DNA of 64,000 nucleotides from Photobacterium sp. TLY01 (GCF_021432065.1 NZ_CP090364.1:1502601-1566600), one strand, 5' to 3'; counted from the first letter of the stretch, positions 47,532 to 58,123 are shown. Program-made: numbers and translations. Notes: a model not told the origin generated them from the letters alone.

Positions 47532-47591
47532 ATTGGTAACTCATGGCAACAGGGGATAGAATCCCTGCTTTTTCGTAATCAGGGCAGCGGA

Positions 47592-48854
47592 ATGGCGTTT
47601 TCCAAGTTAGGACTACAGGCTGATATCTTATCGGCGATTAATGCGCAAGGTTTTACAGAACCGACGCCGGTACAGCAACTGGCGATCCCTGCTGTGCTGG
47701 CAGGAAAGGATGTGCTGGCTGCTGCGCAGACAGGAACCGGAAAAACCGCTGCTTACGGGTTACCTCTGCTCGATCGGATGCTCAGTCAGAGCGCAAAATC
47801 TCAGGACCAAGGGAAGGGCGCACCGATCAGAGCCTTGATTCTGACGCCGACCAGAGAGCTGGCGCAGCAGGTCCAGGACAACATGGATGCCTTTTGTGCT
47901 GTCTTACCTCTCAGTGTTGTGGCTGTGTATGGCGGTACCAGCATGAATTTGCAGACCAAAGCCCTCAGAGATCGCCCTGAAATCGTCGTTGCCACGCCGG
48001 GACGTCTATTGGATCACGCCCATGTCGGAAATATCGATCTCAGTCAGGTTGAATATCTGGTGCTGGATGAAGCCGATCGCATGCTGGATATGGGCTTTCA
48101 GGATGAAATCCAGCGCATTTTAAGGCGAATGAAAGCGCCGCGGCAAACCCTGCTGTTTTCTGCGACCTTCTCGAAAGCGGTCAAGAATCTGGCCTACAAA
48201 ATGATGCAGGATCCTTCTGTGATTGAAGTGACGCCTGCCAATACCACAGCGGAAACCGTGCAGCAGATTGTCTATCCGGTTGATAAACATCGTAAAGCTG
48301 AACTGCTGGCTTACCTGATTGGCTCGCGTAACTGGCAACAGGTACTGGTGTTTACCAAAACCAAACAGGGATCCGATGCGCTGGTGAACGAATTGCAGCT
48401 GGATGGCATTAAAGCCGCCTCCATTAATGGTGATAAAAGCCAGGGAGCCAGACAACGCGCGCTGGATGATTTTAAATCAGGCAAAGTGCGGGCTTTAATT
48501 GCAACCGACGTCGCAGCCAGAGGACTGGACATCGAGCAATTGTCGTATGTAGTGAATTTCGATATGCCTTTTAAAGCGGAAGATTATGTTCACCGTATCG
48601 GGCGTACCGGTCGTGCCGGCAGCGAAGGCCTGGCGGTGTCGCTGATGAGCCTGGATGAGGAATGGGCGCTCAAAGCGATTGAAGATCTGCTGGATACGCG
48701 TTTACCCCAGGAATGGCTGGCCGGTTATGAGCCTAACCCAAATATTGCACCCCCTGAACATGCGCCGAAAGGCCGTTCAGCCGATAAGCGCCGTCTGAAA
48801 AAACAGCTCAAAGTGCATCAGGGCAGGGGAAAGCGCCAGTCATCGAGGCGCTAA
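47592..48854 (+). CDS. rhlE: DEAD-box RNA helicase RhlE
   Basis: 420 residues. Q-motif region GFTEPTPVQQ, motif I AQTGTGKT (from residue 45), motif II DEAD (Asp159), SAT, RGLDIEQLSYV and HRIGRTGRAG. C-terminal basic tail (RSADKRRLKKQLKVHQGRGKRQSSRR) for RNA binding. RhlE-type helicases act in ribosome assembly and RNA decay, often important in the cold. Monocistronic; ends at a shared bidirectional terminator. Confidence 0.93.
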   Translation: MAFSKLGLQADILSAINAQGFTEPTPVQQLAIPAVLAGKDVLAAAQTGTGKTAAYGLPLLDRMLSQSAKSQDQGKGAPIRALILTPTRELAQQVQDNMDAFCAVLPLSVVAVYGGTSMNLQTKALRDRPEIVVATPGRLLDHAHVGNIDLSQVEYLVLDEADRMLDMGFQDEIQRILRRMKAPRQTLLFSATFSKAVKNLAYKMMQDPSVIEVTPANTTAETVQQIVYPVDKHRKAELLAYLIGSRNWQQVLVFTKTKQGSDALVNELQLDGIKAASINGDKSQGARQRALDDFKSGKVRALIATDVAARGLDIEQLSYVVNFDMPFKAEDYVHRIGRTGRAGSEGLAVSLMSLDEEWALKAIEDLLDTRLPQEWLAGYEPNPNIAPPEHAPKGRSADKRRLKKQLKVHQGRGKRQSSRR

Positions 48855-48870
48855 AATTTGCCATTGAGAT

Positions 48871-48904
48871 AAAAAAGCCACTGAGTGAACTCAGTGGCTT
48901 TTTT
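48871..48904. terminator. Bidirectional terminator (rhlE / fabH)
   Basis: Perfect palindrome: AAAAAAGCCACTGAGT, GA, ACTCAGTGGCTTTTTT. It provides a T-run on both strands for the convergent genes. Confidence 0.93.
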
Positions 48905-48925
48905 GATTCTGCAGTCAGAATGTAA

Positions 48926-50002
48926 TTACTTCACGCCGGTACAGTGGTCAATCGCGTTTTGCATAATCTCGCGTGCGGTTTTCTCACAAGGCGGCAGCTC
49001 GGCATCTGATGTTGAAACAGGGGTGACCCGTTGTCCCCATTTGATCAGACAGGCGCCCCAGGTCAGGCCAGCACCAAATGCAGCCGATAGGATAGTATTT
49101 CCAGGTTTGATGAAGCCCTCTTCAACTGCCTCACAGAGCGCAATGGGCACAGTCGCGGCCGAGGTGTTGCCGTAGCGATGAATGTTAACGAACGCTTTTT
49201 CCAGCGGAATCCCTGTGTGATCGCACAGCGCTTCAATAATGCGCTTGTTCGCCTGATGGGGAATGACGACATCAATCTCTTCTTTGCTGAGCTGAGCACG
49301 TTCCAGCACAGTGCCGGCCGCTGAACCCATGCCTCTTACGGCACGACGGAAAATCTCACGGCCAACAAAGTTAAAGGTAAAATGACCCGGATCCGGATTA
49401 AAGCGATCCATTGAGGTTCCGAAATCAGGGATGGCCAGCACATCACGGCCTTCAGCATCACAGCCCAGTTGCGCTTCCTGCAGGCCCAGTTTTTCTTCGG
49501 TACGGCTGAGGATCACAGCGCCAGCGCCATCACCGAACAGCACCGCAGTATCCCGTTTGCTCCAGTCGATCAGCCAGGATAAACGCTCTGCACCAATCAC
49601 CAGTGCATGGCGGTAATTGCCACCCTGAATCAGGCGAGTGGCGGTTTCCAGGCTGTAAATGAAACCGGTACACGCAGCGTTGAGATCGAACGCGGCTGCG
49701 CGCTTGGCACCCAGATCCAGCGCGACTTTGGACGCAATGTTCGGCATCAGGGTATCGGGCGAGCAGGAAGCGATAATGATTAAATCCAGATCATTGGCGG
49801 TTAATCCGGCGGCGGCCAGTGCCCGGGCACCGGCTATTTCTGCCAGCTTCGAGGTATCAACATGGCTGATACGACGTTCCTGAATGCCGGTACGGGACTG
49901 GATCCATTCATCATTGGTTTCGACAAACTGGCTGAGTTCGTCATTGGTCAGAATAGCTGGTGGCAGGCACTTGCCCCAACCCGTGATTTCGGCGTGGTAC
50001 AT
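48926..50002 (-). CDS. fabH: 3-oxoacyl-ACP synthase III (FabH-type)
   Basis: 358 residues. Thiolase fold with catalytic triad Cys111 ([10 protein letters not shown]), His in [14 protein letters not shown], and Asn in [14 protein letters not shown]-terminal [19 protein letters not shown] is like the FabH2 paralogue of vibrios rather than the fab-cluster FabH. It condenses an acyl-CoA primer with malonyl-ACP to start fatty-acid synthesis, and would need an ACP partner. The C-terminal tail after ACLIKWGQ extends about 35 residues beyond the usual 317-residue length. Alone on its strand, not in a fab cluster. Confidence 0.9.
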   Translation of the reverse strand: MYHAEITGWGKCLPPAILTNDELSQFVETNDEWIQSRTGIQERRISHVDTSKLAEIAGARALAAAGLTANDLDLIIIASCSPDTLMPNIASKVALDLGAKRAAAFDLNAACTGFIYSLETATRLIQGGNYRHALVIGAERLSWLIDWSKRDTAVLFGDGAGAVILSRTEEKLGLQEAQLGCDAEGRDVLAIPDFGTSMDRFNPDPGHFTFNFVGREIFRRAVRGMGSAAGTVLERAQLSKEEIDVVIPHQANKRIIEALCDHTGIPLEKAFVNIHRYGNTSAATVPIALCEAVEEGFIKPGNTILSAAFGAGLTWGACLIKWGQRVTPVSTSDAELPPCEKTAREIMQNAIDHCTGVK

Positions 50003-50257
50003 AGCGATTCTCTGTTCTGGTTATACTTTTAGGCAAATTAATATTGCAAAAATATGAATTCGGTTGCTTTCTCTGCGGAAAAATGCAGGAACATCGGTGA
50101 AAATCCATTGAGTCAGCCTGTTATCTTACTTCAAGCTCTGACGGACTCCAAGGTCTCGAAGCAGGGATTTGTGCTCATCATCAAACCCCTGACGTTTACC
50201 CGAACTTCGCTCTGTGCATAATGAAATTAACAAAGTTATAGATAGGGATTTGGCTAA

Positions 50258-51235
50258 ATGTTAAGAGTGGCAATCGTCGGTACAAATTGGATCACTGACA
50301 GTTTTCTTGAGGCAGCTCAGCAAACAGGGAAAATCAATCCTGTTGCTGTCTATTCCAGAACAATGGAAAGCGCTGAAAACTTTGCACGCAAGCACCATAT
50401 TAAACATTGTTTTGATGACCTCGATGCCATGGCTAACAGTGATGAGATTGATGCTGTGTATCTTGCCAGCCCTAATGCCTTCCACGCCGCTCAGGCTGAA
50501 ATCTTTATCCGTGCCGGAAAGCATGTGATGGTCGAGAAGCCTATGGCATCCAATATTCAGGAAGTTGAGGCTTTAATTACCCTGGCTCAGGAAAATCAAG
50601 TGGTGTTGTTCGAAGCGCTGAAGACAACATACAATCCGAATTTTGCCGTGCTGCGCAACAGCCTAAGTAAAATCGGGCGGTTACGCAAAGCGCATTTCAG
50701 CTTTTGTCAGTATTCATCCCGGTACGATAAATACCTCAATGGCGAGAACCCGAATACTTTTAATCCTGAATTCTCGAATGGGTCATTAATGGATATCGGT
50801 ATCTACCCATTGAGTGTGGCTGTCGCTTTGTTCGGTGAGCCTAAAAGCTTTACAGCACAAGGAGCGTTGCTGGATTCCGGGGTGGATGGCCATGGCACGC
50901 TGGTATTACATTACGGTGATTTTGATGCCGTGATTACTCACTCGAAGGTGAGTGACAGCAAGATCCCCTGTGAGTTGCAAGGGGAGATGGGAACATTGGT
51001 GATCGATACCATCGCAGAATGTCGCAACATTGTGATTCATCGCCGAGAAGAACCAGATGTGACGCTGTCACGCTTTCAGGCGAAAAATACCATGCAGTAC
51101 GAAGCTGCCGAATTTGCGCGTCTGGTTGAAGAGAAAGATTATGACCACTCGGGTCTGGCGCGTAGCCGTATCGTACACACCATCATGACAGTTGCCAGAG
51201 AGATTATCGGGATTCGGTATCCTGCTGATTCCTGA
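50258..51235 (+). CDS. Gfo/Idh/MocA-family oxidoreductase
   Basis: 325 residues. N-terminal Rossmann fold RVAIVGTNWITDSFLEAA, then AVYLASPNAFHAAQAEIFIRAGKHVMVEKPMA with the catalytic EKP Lys, and C-terminal GNSLMDIGIYPLSVAVALFGEP (dimer fold). NAD(P)-dependent dehydrogenase of a sugar or inositol-like substrate; the variant GTNWITD in place of GxGxxG is common in the YgjR-like subgroup. Substrate unknown. Monocistronic. Confidence 0.9.
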   Translation: MLRVAIVGTNWITDSFLEAAQQTGKINPVAVYSRTMESAENFARKHHIKHCFDDLDAMANSDEIDAVYLASPNAFHAAQAEIFIRAGKHVMVEKPMASNIQEVEALITLAQENQVVLFEALKTTYNPNFAVLRNSLSKIGRLRKAHFSFCQYSSRYDKYLNGENPNTFNPEFSNGSLMDIGIYPLSVAVALFGEPKSFTAQGALLDSGVDGHGTLVLHYGDFDAVITHSKVSDSKIPCELQGEMGTLVIDTIAECRNIVIHRREEPDVTLSRFQAKNTMQYEAAEFARLVEEKDYDHSGLARSRIVHTIMTVAREIIGIRYPADS

Positions 51236-51240
51236 ATGTT

Positions 51241-51268
51241 AAAAAAAACGGTGGCCAACTGGCCACCG
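51241..51268 (-). terminator. Terminator of the SLC13 gene
   Basis: CGGTGGCC, loop AACT, GGCCACCG; on the minus strand a run of eight T follows. It lies between two convergent genes. Confidence 0.88.
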
Positions 51269-51326
51269 GGAATAAAGAGATTGGCTTTGTGATTGTTATG
51301 ATTGTCAGGGTTCTCAGCGACATCGA

Positions 51327-52697
51327 TTACCAGAACAGGTAAGCCACCATGGTCAGGAAAGCAATCGCAACAATGTTCAGGTAAACCCCGGCGCGCATCA
51401 TCTCACTTTGTTTGATATGGCCTGAGCCAAACACAATGGCGTTCGGTGGTGTGGCAACCGGAAGCATGAAGGCGCATGAGGCGGCAACACCAATAAGCAC
51501 TGAAAGAATCACGGGTGATACCCCCATGGCATCTGCCACCGAGGCAAAAACAGGGACCAGCAGGGCAGCACTGGCGGTGTTACTGGCAAACTCGGTCAGA
51601 AAGACCACGAACGCCGCGACAACCAGAATCGTGAACAACAGGCCAGCCTGATCCAGGAAGCCGCTCAGGCTGTTCGCCAGGAAGACACTGGTTCCGGTTT
51701 CTTTCAGGACATTACTTAAACAGATACCACCACCGAATAGAAGTAACACACCCCAGTCGGTTGTTTTCTCAATTTTTTTCCAGTCTACGACGCGTGATGC
51801 ACCCAGCAGCGCGATAGCAAACAGTGCAACCAGCGTATCGAACTTGCTCAAACCACCCAGCATGCTATTAATCGGTTTGCTGAAAATCCACAGCACCACG
51901 GTTAACGCAAAGATGGCAAGGGTGATTTTTTTCCCGTTGGTCCATTCTACCGGTTTGTGATTCATCTCGAACCTGTGGTTCAGGTTAGGCTTGAGCAGGA
52001 AGTACAGCACGCCTACGGCCAAAGGTAACAGTACCAGCGCGACAGGCAAACCGAAGGCCATCCAGTCGGTAAAGCTCAGACCGGCTTCAGCGGCAGCAAT
52101 GGCATTGGGCGGGCTGCCCACAACAGTGGCAATGCCACCGATGCTGGCACAGTAAGCAACGCCCAGCAGGACGAAGACATAGGTATTGCGCTGATTTTTG
52201 GCATCTACTTTAGCCAGCACACCTAATACCAGCGGTAACATCATGGCCGCCGTTGCTGTGTTGCTGATCCACATCGACAGGCCTGCTGTCACCCCAAAAA
52301 GCATGAATACGGCGACGGACATTTTTCCTTTGGCCATCACCAGCACTTTATCGGCGATGGCCTGGTCGAGTTCCTGACTGCGCAGCGCAGCAGCCAGCGC
52401 AAAACCACCCAGAAACAGGAAAATGATGGGGTCGGCAAAGTTGCTCAGTGCCTGGTTGGTTTTAAAGACACCAAAACCGACTGCCAGCAGCGGGACAAGC
52501 AGTGCAGTAATGCTGACATGGATTGCTTCTGTCAGCCAGAGTACGGCGACGAAAGCAAGAATACTCAGACCCGTTGCCACTTCCTTTTCAACGGGTAATG
52601 TATTTAGCAGGACGAAAAATAGGGCGATATCTGCAAGCAGTATCAGGCTGTTCCGGTCAAACAGCCACTGTTTCAGTGTCAGTGCTAAGGCTGTCAT
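51327..52697 (-). CDS. Na+/anion symporter, SLC13/DASS family
   Basis: 456 residues, about 11-12 membrane helices with two re-entrant hairpins carrying the family SNT motifs ([17 protein letters not shown] and [16 protein letters not shown]) that bind sodium and carboxylate; also [13 protein letters not shown] and [14 protein letters not shown]. Such proteins import succinate, malate, citrate or sulfate with sodium; dicarboxylates are most likely, matching the malic enzyme gene at 56435, but this is inference. Start ATG 52697 with AAGGAA upstream. Confidence 0.92.
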   Translation of the reverse strand: MTALALTLKQWLFDRNSLILLADIALFFVLLNTLPVEKEVATGLSILAFVAVLWLTEAIHVSITALLVPLLAVGFGVFKTNQALSNFADPIIFLFLGGFALAAALRSQELDQAIADKVLVMAKGKMSVAVFMLFGVTAGLSMWISNTATAAMMLPLVLGVLAKVDAKNQRNTYVFVLLGVAYCASIGGIATVVGSPPNAIAAAEAGLSFTDWMAFGLPVALVLLPLAVGVLYFLLKPNLNHRFEMNHKPVEWTNGKKITLAIFALTVVLWIFSKPINSMLGGLSKFDTLVALFAIALLGASRVVDWKKIEKTTDWGVLLLFGGGICLSNVLKETGTSVFLANSLSGFLDQAGLLFTILVVAAFVVFLTEFASNTASAALLVPVFASVADAMGVSPVILSVLIGVAASCAFMLPVATPPNAIVFGSGHIKQSEMMRAGVYLNIVAIAFLTMVAYLFW

Positions 52698-53131
52698 ATT
52701 GGGTTCCTTTCAGATTGACTGTAATTATGGTGTAGGTCTGGCACGAGGCGTTTTTTCGCTTCTGTTGTGCTGCCGAACTGAAATGTTGCATTTTTTTTAT
52801 AGCTTGTTAACGCGAATGTGGCGTGTGAAGCGAGTTGTCACGGCTTTTGTGAGGTCATGTTTTTTGAATGTGTGGGAATCTACCCATTATCTTTCAGATT
52901 GGCAGTGAAGGACCTGATGACAAAACAAGTGACTGTTGGTTTTCATTGAATGCAATGCCCAGATAGTCAGGCATGGGTTAACACAGGTAAAAATTTGCTT
53001 ATGTCTGACTTGCGGTAGCGGTTTTGGTCCATTATCTTCTTGTGTCTGGCCTGGGTACTTGAATCAGCCTATTGGTCACACACTTTCAGTCGGCAGGTTA
53101 TAAAACAAAAAATAAGCTAGGTTAACAAACC
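52698..53131. other. 434-bp intergenic region
   Basis: Contains the SLC13 promoter side and the region leading to the 41-codon ORF at 53132. No repeat, operator or RNA fold is convincing. A TGTGA half-site near 52828 faces TCAC at the wrong spacing for CRP. Confidence 0.4.
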
Positions 53132-53257
53132 ATGTCATCAACAAAAAAAGCGTTGAAAAAACGGATTCAGGAAGAAGCCCAGCAGCATATGAGCCGTGTA
53201 CGTATGAAGATGCTGGGGCAGTATTCATTGCCTGACAAGGGGCAACGCAAAGAGTAA
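53132..53257 (+). CDS. Small basic protein, 41 aa
   Basis: ATG 53132 to TAA 53257. Begins MSSTKKALKKRIQEEAQQH, then a short helix rich in Met and Arg (MSRVRMKMLGQY), and ends KGQRKE. Probably helical and nucleic-acid- or membrane-surface-binding. A terminator follows at 53311, 54 bp later, supporting a discrete transcript. Ribosome site is weak (AGGTTAAC). Family not recognised. Confidence 0.55.
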   Translation: MSSTKKALKKRIQEEAQQHMSRVRMKMLGQYSLPDKGQRKE

Positions 53258-53310
53258 AGTAACGGCTTGATCTCAAGTGAATCGTATTTTTCAGCACGTA
53301 TGAAATGCAT

Positions 53311-53344
53311 AGCAATCCAGTCAGACCGGCTGGGTTGCTTTTTT
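53311..53344 (+). terminator. Terminator after the 41-aa ORF
   Basis: AGCAATCCAG, 9-nt loop, CTGGGTTGCT (one G.T pair) then T6. The rest of 53345-53619 holds nothing assignable. Confidence 0.85.
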
Positions 53345-53619
53345 GTATGCTCGCCATCCCTATCACTGAACCATCCCTATGGTGCTGAGGATTGTTCTCA
53401 GCTCCAGCCATAAATTCACACGATATTCTCATGCTCAAACGCAAGGATTAGAGGGATTACATGATATTCGGTTAACAAAATAGATGCACCCGTGATATAA
53501 AGCTTGTTGCTTATTTAATCCTGAGGGTTTTGCTTTGTCTGTATCTCACGTTGGCTGTATGGGTGAGTGGATGAATCAGCGCTTTGCGTTGATGGCTGAA
53601 AATCGAAGAGCACTTTCCT

Positions 53620-54822
53620 ATGCAGCGTAATCCGATCTTTAACCGATACAGTTTCGCGGGCCTTGGGGCAACACTGATTGGTAATGGTATTGGGCGCTTT
53701 GCGTATATCGCACTGATGCCAGCTTTGATTCAAGCCGGTTGGTTTCGGGTAGAAGATGCCACTTATCTGGGAGCGGCAACGTTAATCGGCTACATATTTG
53801 GCGCGCCGGCAGCAAATTTTCTGATCAGGCACTTTCGTGTCGGTCAGGTTATCCGGGTCGCCATGCTGGTCAGCAGTCTCAGTTATCTGGGTTGTGCATT
53901 TCAGGATGCGCCTCTGGTGTGGTTTTACGTGCTGCGCACTCTGGCAGGCGTTGCAGGCGCTATGCTAATGGTGCTCGCCCCGCCGATCATTGTGAGAATG
54001 CACAGTGCCAAGGTCAAAACGCGTATCAGCGGCGTGGTGTTTTCCGGTATTGGCCTGGGCGCCATGCTCTCCGGAACACTGATTCCGCTGCTTATCTATC
54101 ACAGTGTGGTTTCTGCATGGATAGGCATGGGGGTTGTGGCTTTGGTGACGACAGTGCTGACCTGGAATGCCTGGGGGGCAACAGAGCCGTTATCCGGTAG
54201 TCGTACCGCTCCGGCAACCTTCCGGAATATGTCCAGATCTCAGGGGATGACGGTGCTGTTGATCCTGCTGGCTTATACCTTTAATGCCATCGGCTATCTG
54301 CCGCATACGCTCTTTTGGGTGGATTACATCGTACGTGAGCTGAATATGACATTTGTCAGTGGCGGGCTCTATTGGGCAACGTTCGGGATTGGCGCTGCAA
54401 TTGGGCCTGTTTTAACCGGATTTCTCGGCGATTATGCCGGAGTCAGACGCTCGTTATTGATCGCATTTTCTTTGAAAGCATTGGGTGTTTCGCTGCCTTT
54501 AATCAGCAGTCATCCATTGGCGTTGTTTTTCTCTTCTCTGCTGGTGGGTATTTTCACGCCGGGAACGGTCACTTTGGTTTCGACTTATACACTGGAATCT
54601 GTGGGCTATGAATTGCATACCAAAGCCTGGAGTGCAATGACCTTGTCCTTTGCTATCTCTCAGGGCGTGGTAGGTTTCATGATGGCATATTATGCTGCCC
54701 AGCTTGCCTCGTACTCCGTTTTGTTTGCCGTCAGTGCCAGTGCGTTAGTTGTATCCATTGCATGTATCTTTTTCACGCGGCCTCAACAGGGAAGCGAACC
54801 TGTCTCGCAATCCGTATCTTAA
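53620..54822 (+). CDS. MFS permease, YbfB/YjiJ family
   Basis: 400 residues, 12 membrane helices; N-terminal FAGLGATLIGNGIGRFAYIALMPALI is the mark of the YbfB/YjiJ family, with the first-half motif ISGVVFSGIGLGAMLSGTLIP. Substrate not known for the family. 14 bp upstream of the GST gene, so likely cotranscribed. The first-half cytoplasmic loop has the sequence LIRHFRVGQVIRV in place of the canonical GxxxDRxGRR/K. Confidence 0.88.
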   Translation: MQRNPIFNRYSFAGLGATLIGNGIGRFAYIALMPALIQAGWFRVEDATYLGAATLIGYIFGAPAANFLIRHFRVGQVIRVAMLVSSLSYLGCAFQDAPLVWFYVLRTLAGVAGAMLMVLAPPIIVRMHSAKVKTRISGVVFSGIGLGAMLSGTLIPLLIYHSVVSAWIGMGVVALVTTVLTWNAWGATEPLSGSRTAPATFRNMSRSQGMTVLLILLAYTFNAIGYLPHTLFWVDYIVRELNMTFVSGGLYWATFGIGAAIGPVLTGFLGDYAGVRRSLLIAFSLKALGVSLPLISSHPLALFFSSLLVGIFTPGTVTLVSTYTLESVGYELHTKAWSAMTLSFAISQGVVGFMMAYYAAQLASYSVLFAVSASALVVSIACIFFTRPQQGSEPVSQSVS

Positions 54823-54836
54823 TCAAGGGAAGGACG

Positions 54837-55484
54837 ATGAAACTTTATTTAAATGAAACCTCACCGTTTTCGAGGGTTGTTGCTGCAACAGCATGGCTGT
54901 CCCGGTGCGATGCTTTGCAATTAGTGTGGGTCGATCCCTGGCAATCACCAGCAGAATTAGAGCAGGTTAATCCTTTTTGCATGATCCCCGCTCTGGCGCT
55001 GAATGACGGTGTCTCGCTCAGCGAAAGTCTGTGTATCTGTCAGTATCTGATTGCCACGTATCAGCCTGAGGGCTTGCGGGCTGTGGATAATCAAAATGCG
55101 CTTGAAGTCTCTGTGATGGGATTGGCAAAAACCATGATGGAGACAGCGTTCAGAAGCGTGGCGCTGGGGCGTTTTGTGGCGGGGGACAATGAACTCAGCA
55201 GGCGCGGAAAAGCCGGACTGGCGAATGCATTGCACAAGCTGGAAGCAGAGGCAGGAAGTGCGGGTAAAGACGTGTTGTTTCAACCGAATCTGGCCACGCT
55301 TTACCTTCATGTTGCGCTTGAGTACCTACAGTTTCGTCATCGTGAGATTTATCATGACGCAGCGGGCGACAATATCACGCACTTCCTTGAACACTCTCCC
55401 TTCAGACAAGTGCTGCAGACCGTGAGTTTGGAGAGGTTGGCCACCAAGCCCGATTTTAAAACGCTCATCTCAACGGACGTTTAA
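54837..55484 (+). CDS. Glutathione S-transferase-like protein
   Basis: 215 residues from ATG 54837, which has GGGAAGGA upstream; an in-frame ATG at 54762 overlaps the MFS gene and is not preferred. N-terminal thioredoxin fold: KLYLNETSPFSRVVAATAWLS (GSH Ser10/Phe region), cis-Pro in PFCMIPALAL, and SESLCICQYLI; helical C-terminal domain. Probably a GSH transferase or peroxidase of unknown substrate. Cotranscribed with the MFS permease. Ends at a shared terminator. Confidence 0.85.
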   Translation: MKLYLNETSPFSRVVAATAWLSRCDALQLVWVDPWQSPAELEQVNPFCMIPALALNDGVSLSESLCICQYLIATYQPEGLRAVDNQNALEVSVMGLAKTMMETAFRSVALGRFVAGDNELSRRGKAGLANALHKLEAEAGSAGKDVLFQPNLATLYLHVALEYLQFRHREIYHDAAGDNITHFLEHSPFRQVLQTVSLERLATKPDFKTLISTDV

Positions 55485-55513
55485 CTGCGTTTCAGTATAG
55501 TGATATGCAGAAA

Positions 55514-55541
55514 CAGACGCACTGCTCCGGCAGTGCGTCTG
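55514..55541. terminator. Bidirectional terminator-like hairpin
   Basis: CAGACGCACTGC, loop TCCG, GCAGTGCGTCTG: perfect 12-bp stem between the convergent GST and sanA genes. No long T-tract. Confidence 0.75.
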
Positions 55542-55544
55542 AAC

Positions 55545-56264
55545 TCAAAGCGTATTGATCAGAAGCGGGGATAAGGGGGCTGAGTAAGTCGGTTGATCAG
55601 GCTGTGCGGGCCGCAGAGGCGGTTTGGTAAAGATGGGCTCTTTGGGGCCGGGGAAGCGAGGCTGTTCATTCAGAATGTACAGATCCAGTATGGCTTTCAC
55701 CCTTGCAAACACTTCCCTTAACCGAATTTTAAAACCGGCGAATCCACGAGGTTCCGGCACAGCAAGGCAGATGGCATTCAGGTTTTTGTGGCTGGCAATA
55801 AACAGGGCCCGTTCACAATGAAACTGCTGGGTAATAATGACCAGGCTGTTGGCTTCAAACACATTCTTTGCCCGAATCACCGAATCCAGTGTCCGGAAAC
55901 CGGCATAGTCCAGCACAATGACTTCGTCAGGGATCTCCGCTTTGAGCAAATCACGTTTCATCGTCCACGGTTCATTGTAGGAACGGTGTGCATTATCACC
56001 ACTCAGAAGAAAGATCTGGACCTTTTTTTCCCGGTATAACTTAACTGCAGCATCCATCCGGTAGTTGTAATAAGGATTGAGGTTATGGGCGATGTATTTA
56101 CTCGTCCCCAGCACAAGGCCGACCGTGCGGGCTGGGACCTGATTGATCTGGGTATAAATACGGTCAGCCGTACTCGCTGCTACCCACCTGTCGAGTATCA
56201 GAAAGAATCCGAACAGTACAATCATCAGCATGACGCCATACCGCAGAAATATAGGTAGCTTCAT
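55545..56264 (-). CDS. sanA: SanA-like envelope protein (ElyC/SanA/YdcF family)
   Basis: 239 residues. One N-terminal membrane helix (residues 8-28), then a periplasmic DUF218 domain: VGLVLGTSKYIAHNLNPYYNYRMDAAV, FLLSGDNAHRSYNEPWTMKRDL, VLDYAGFRTLDSVIRAKNVF, QQFHCERALFIASH. This matches E. coli SanA, which affects envelope barrier function and vancomycin tolerance. The C-terminal tail is Pro-rich. Monocistronic. Confidence 0.92.
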   Translation of the reverse strand: MKLPIFLRYGVMLMIVLFGFFLILDRWVAASTADRIYTQINQVPARTVGLVLGTSKYIAHNLNPYYNYRMDAAVKLYREKKVQIFLLSGDNAHRSYNEPWTMKRDLLKAEIPDEVIVLDYAGFRTLDSVIRAKNVFEANSLVIITQQFHCERALFIASHKNLNAICLAVPEPRGFAGFKIRLREVFARVKAILDLYILNEQPRFPGPKEPIFTKPPLRPAQPDQPTYSAPLSPLLINTL

Positions 56265-56390
56265 AGAGGCCCAAAACGCAAAAATAACGGTTGCTTAACG
56301 CCTTAAGTGTACCTTAATCCGTTGATAATGTTGTGTAAAAATCAGGTCATACTTGTTGTGAAAATCATCGGCAGGGTTGAAGTAAGAACA

Positions 56391-56414
56391 AAAAACCCGC
56401 CGGTGGCGGGTTTT
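56391..56414 (-). terminator. Terminator of maeA
   Basis: AACCCGCC, loop GGT, GGCGGGTT with A-run at the left, so T-run on the minus strand, 21 bp after the maeA stop. Confidence 0.85.
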
Positions 56415-56434
56415 ATCATCAAAAAAGCGAATGA

Positions 56435-58123
56435 TTAGAACGAGGTTCGCTTATAGCGGCGGTAACCCGGTTCCCAGAAGTTCGCATCAATTTTCTCTTT
56501 AATGCGCTCTTCGGTGTTTTTTGGTGCTTTGCGTTGTTCAACCGCTTTCTTCGCTACAGCCAAGGCGATGTAGCGAGAGACATTCTGGATGTCTTCAAGA
56601 GGCGGCAGTAAAGCGCCACGGCCGTTGATGGCTAACGGGGAGCATTCGGCCAGTGCCCGGCTGCTTTCCATCAGCATTTCATCGGTTACGCGGCGGGCAC
56701 CAACGGCCAGCACACCCAAGCCAATGCCCGGGAAGATATAACTGTTGTTACACTGGGCAATCGGGTAGGTTTTACCGTTATAAACAACAGGTTCAAACGG
56801 TGAGCCTGTCGCAACCAGGGCCTGTCCGTCAGTCCAGCGGATGATGTCAGCAGGCATGGCTTCAACACGACTGGTCGGGTTGGAAAGCGGGAAGATGATC
56901 GGACGTTCACAATGTTTGTGCATTTCACGGATCACTTCTTCACTGAACAGGCCCGGCACACCGGACACCCCGATCAGGATATTTGGTTTACCATTACGCA
57001 TCACGTCCAGCAGGGAAATATTGCTGTCATCGGTTTCCCACTCACTGATGCTTTTACGAGTCTGTACCAGTTTTTTCTGGAAGTTCACCAGATTAGGCAT
57101 ATCGTCCAGCAGCAGACCCCAACGGTCGACCATGAAGACCTGGCTGCGCGCCTGAGCGTCTGAAATCCCTTCAGAGACCATTTGGGCAATAATTGCTTCG
57201 GCAATACCGCAGCCGGCAGAGCCTGCACCCAGGAAAGCGACACGTTGTTCAGACAGTTTGCTGCCAGCTGCTTTACAGGCTGCCAGAAGGGAACCGACTG
57301 TGACAGCCGCTGTGCCCTGAATATCATCGTTGAAGCAGCAGACTTTATCTTTGTAGCGATCCAGCAAAGGCATGGCATTTTTCTGTGCAAAGTCTTCAAA
57401 CTGGATCAGTGCATCCGGCCAGCGCAGCTTCACTGCCTGAATGAAGTCATCGACAAAATCTTCATACTCTTTACCGGTAATACGGGTATGGCGCCAGCCC
57501 ATGTACATCGGGTCAGACAGACGCTGTGGGTTATTGGTACCGACGTCCAGCACAACCGGCAGGGTGTAAGCCGGGCTGATACCACCACAGGCGGTATAGA
57601 GCGACAGTTTACCAATTGGGATACCCATACCGCCGATGCCCTGATCACCCAGACCAAGAATACGTTCACCGTCAGTCACGACGATGACTTTGACATTATG
57701 GCGGGACGCGTTGTTGAGCATGTCTTCAATGCGGTCACGGTTCGGATAAGAGATGAACAGGCCACGACCACGGCGGTAAATGTTCGAGAAATTCTCACAT
57801 GCCGCACCGACAGTCGGGGTATAGATGATTGGCATCATCTCAGTGATATGGCTTTCAACCAGTCGGTAAAACAGTGTCTCGTTGGTATCCTGAATGTTAC
57901 GAAGATAGATATGCTTATCCATATCATTATCAAATTTCAGGTACTGCTGATAAGCACGTTCTGCCTGCTCTTCAATAGTTTCAATCGCTTCGGGTAACAA
58001 ACCTTCGAGGTTGAAGAACATTCGCTCTTCGACAGAAAAAGCACTTCCTTTGTTCAGTAGAGGAGTTTCTAGCAGGGCCGGTCCGGCGTAGGGGATATAT
58101 AGGGGTCTTTTATCGTCTTTCAT
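56435..58123 (-). CDS. maeA: NAD-dependent malic enzyme
   Basis: 562 residues from ATG 58123; an in-frame start at 58177 adds 18 residues with no alignment. [37 protein letters not shown] (catalytic Tyr), [12 protein letters not shown] (metal-binding Asp pair), [16 protein letters not shown] (NAD site) and [15 protein letters not shown]. Decarboxylates malate to pyruvate. Matches E. coli MaeA/SfcA along its whole length. Monocistronic. With the SLC13 symporter and PEP synthases it provides a C4-dicarboxylate to PEP route. Confidence 0.96.
   Translation of the reverse strand: MKDDKRPLYIPYAGPALLETPLLNKGSAFSVEERMFFNLEGLLPEAIETIEEQAERAYQQYLKFDNDMDKHIYLRNIQDTNETLFYRLVESHITEMMPIIYTPTVGAACENFSNIYRRGRGLFISYPNRDRIEDMLNNASRHNVKVIVVTDGERILGLGDQGIGGMGIPIGKLSLYTACGGISPAYTLPVVLDVGTNNPQRLSDPMYMGWRHTRITGKEYEDFVDDFIQAVKLRWPDALIQFEDFAQKNAMPLLDRYKDKVCCFNDDIQGTAAVTVGSLLAACKAAGSKLSEQRVAFLGAGSAGCGIAEAIIAQMVSEGISDAQARSQVFMVDRWGLLLDDMPNLVNFQKKLVQTRKSISEWETDDSNISLLDVMRNGKPNILIGVSGVPGLFSEEVIREMHKHCERPIIFPLSNPTSRVEAMPADIIRWTDGQALVATGSPFEPVVYNGKTYPIAQCNNSYIFPGIGLGVLAVGARRVTDEMLMESSRALAECSPLAINGRGALLPPLEDIQNVSRYIALAVAKKAVEQRKAPKNTEERIKEKIDANFWEPGYRRYKRTSF

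Noticed and set aside
52825-52845. CRP-like TGTGA...TCAC upstream of SLC13
   Set aside because: The spacer is nine bases instead of six, and the right half-site is incomplete.
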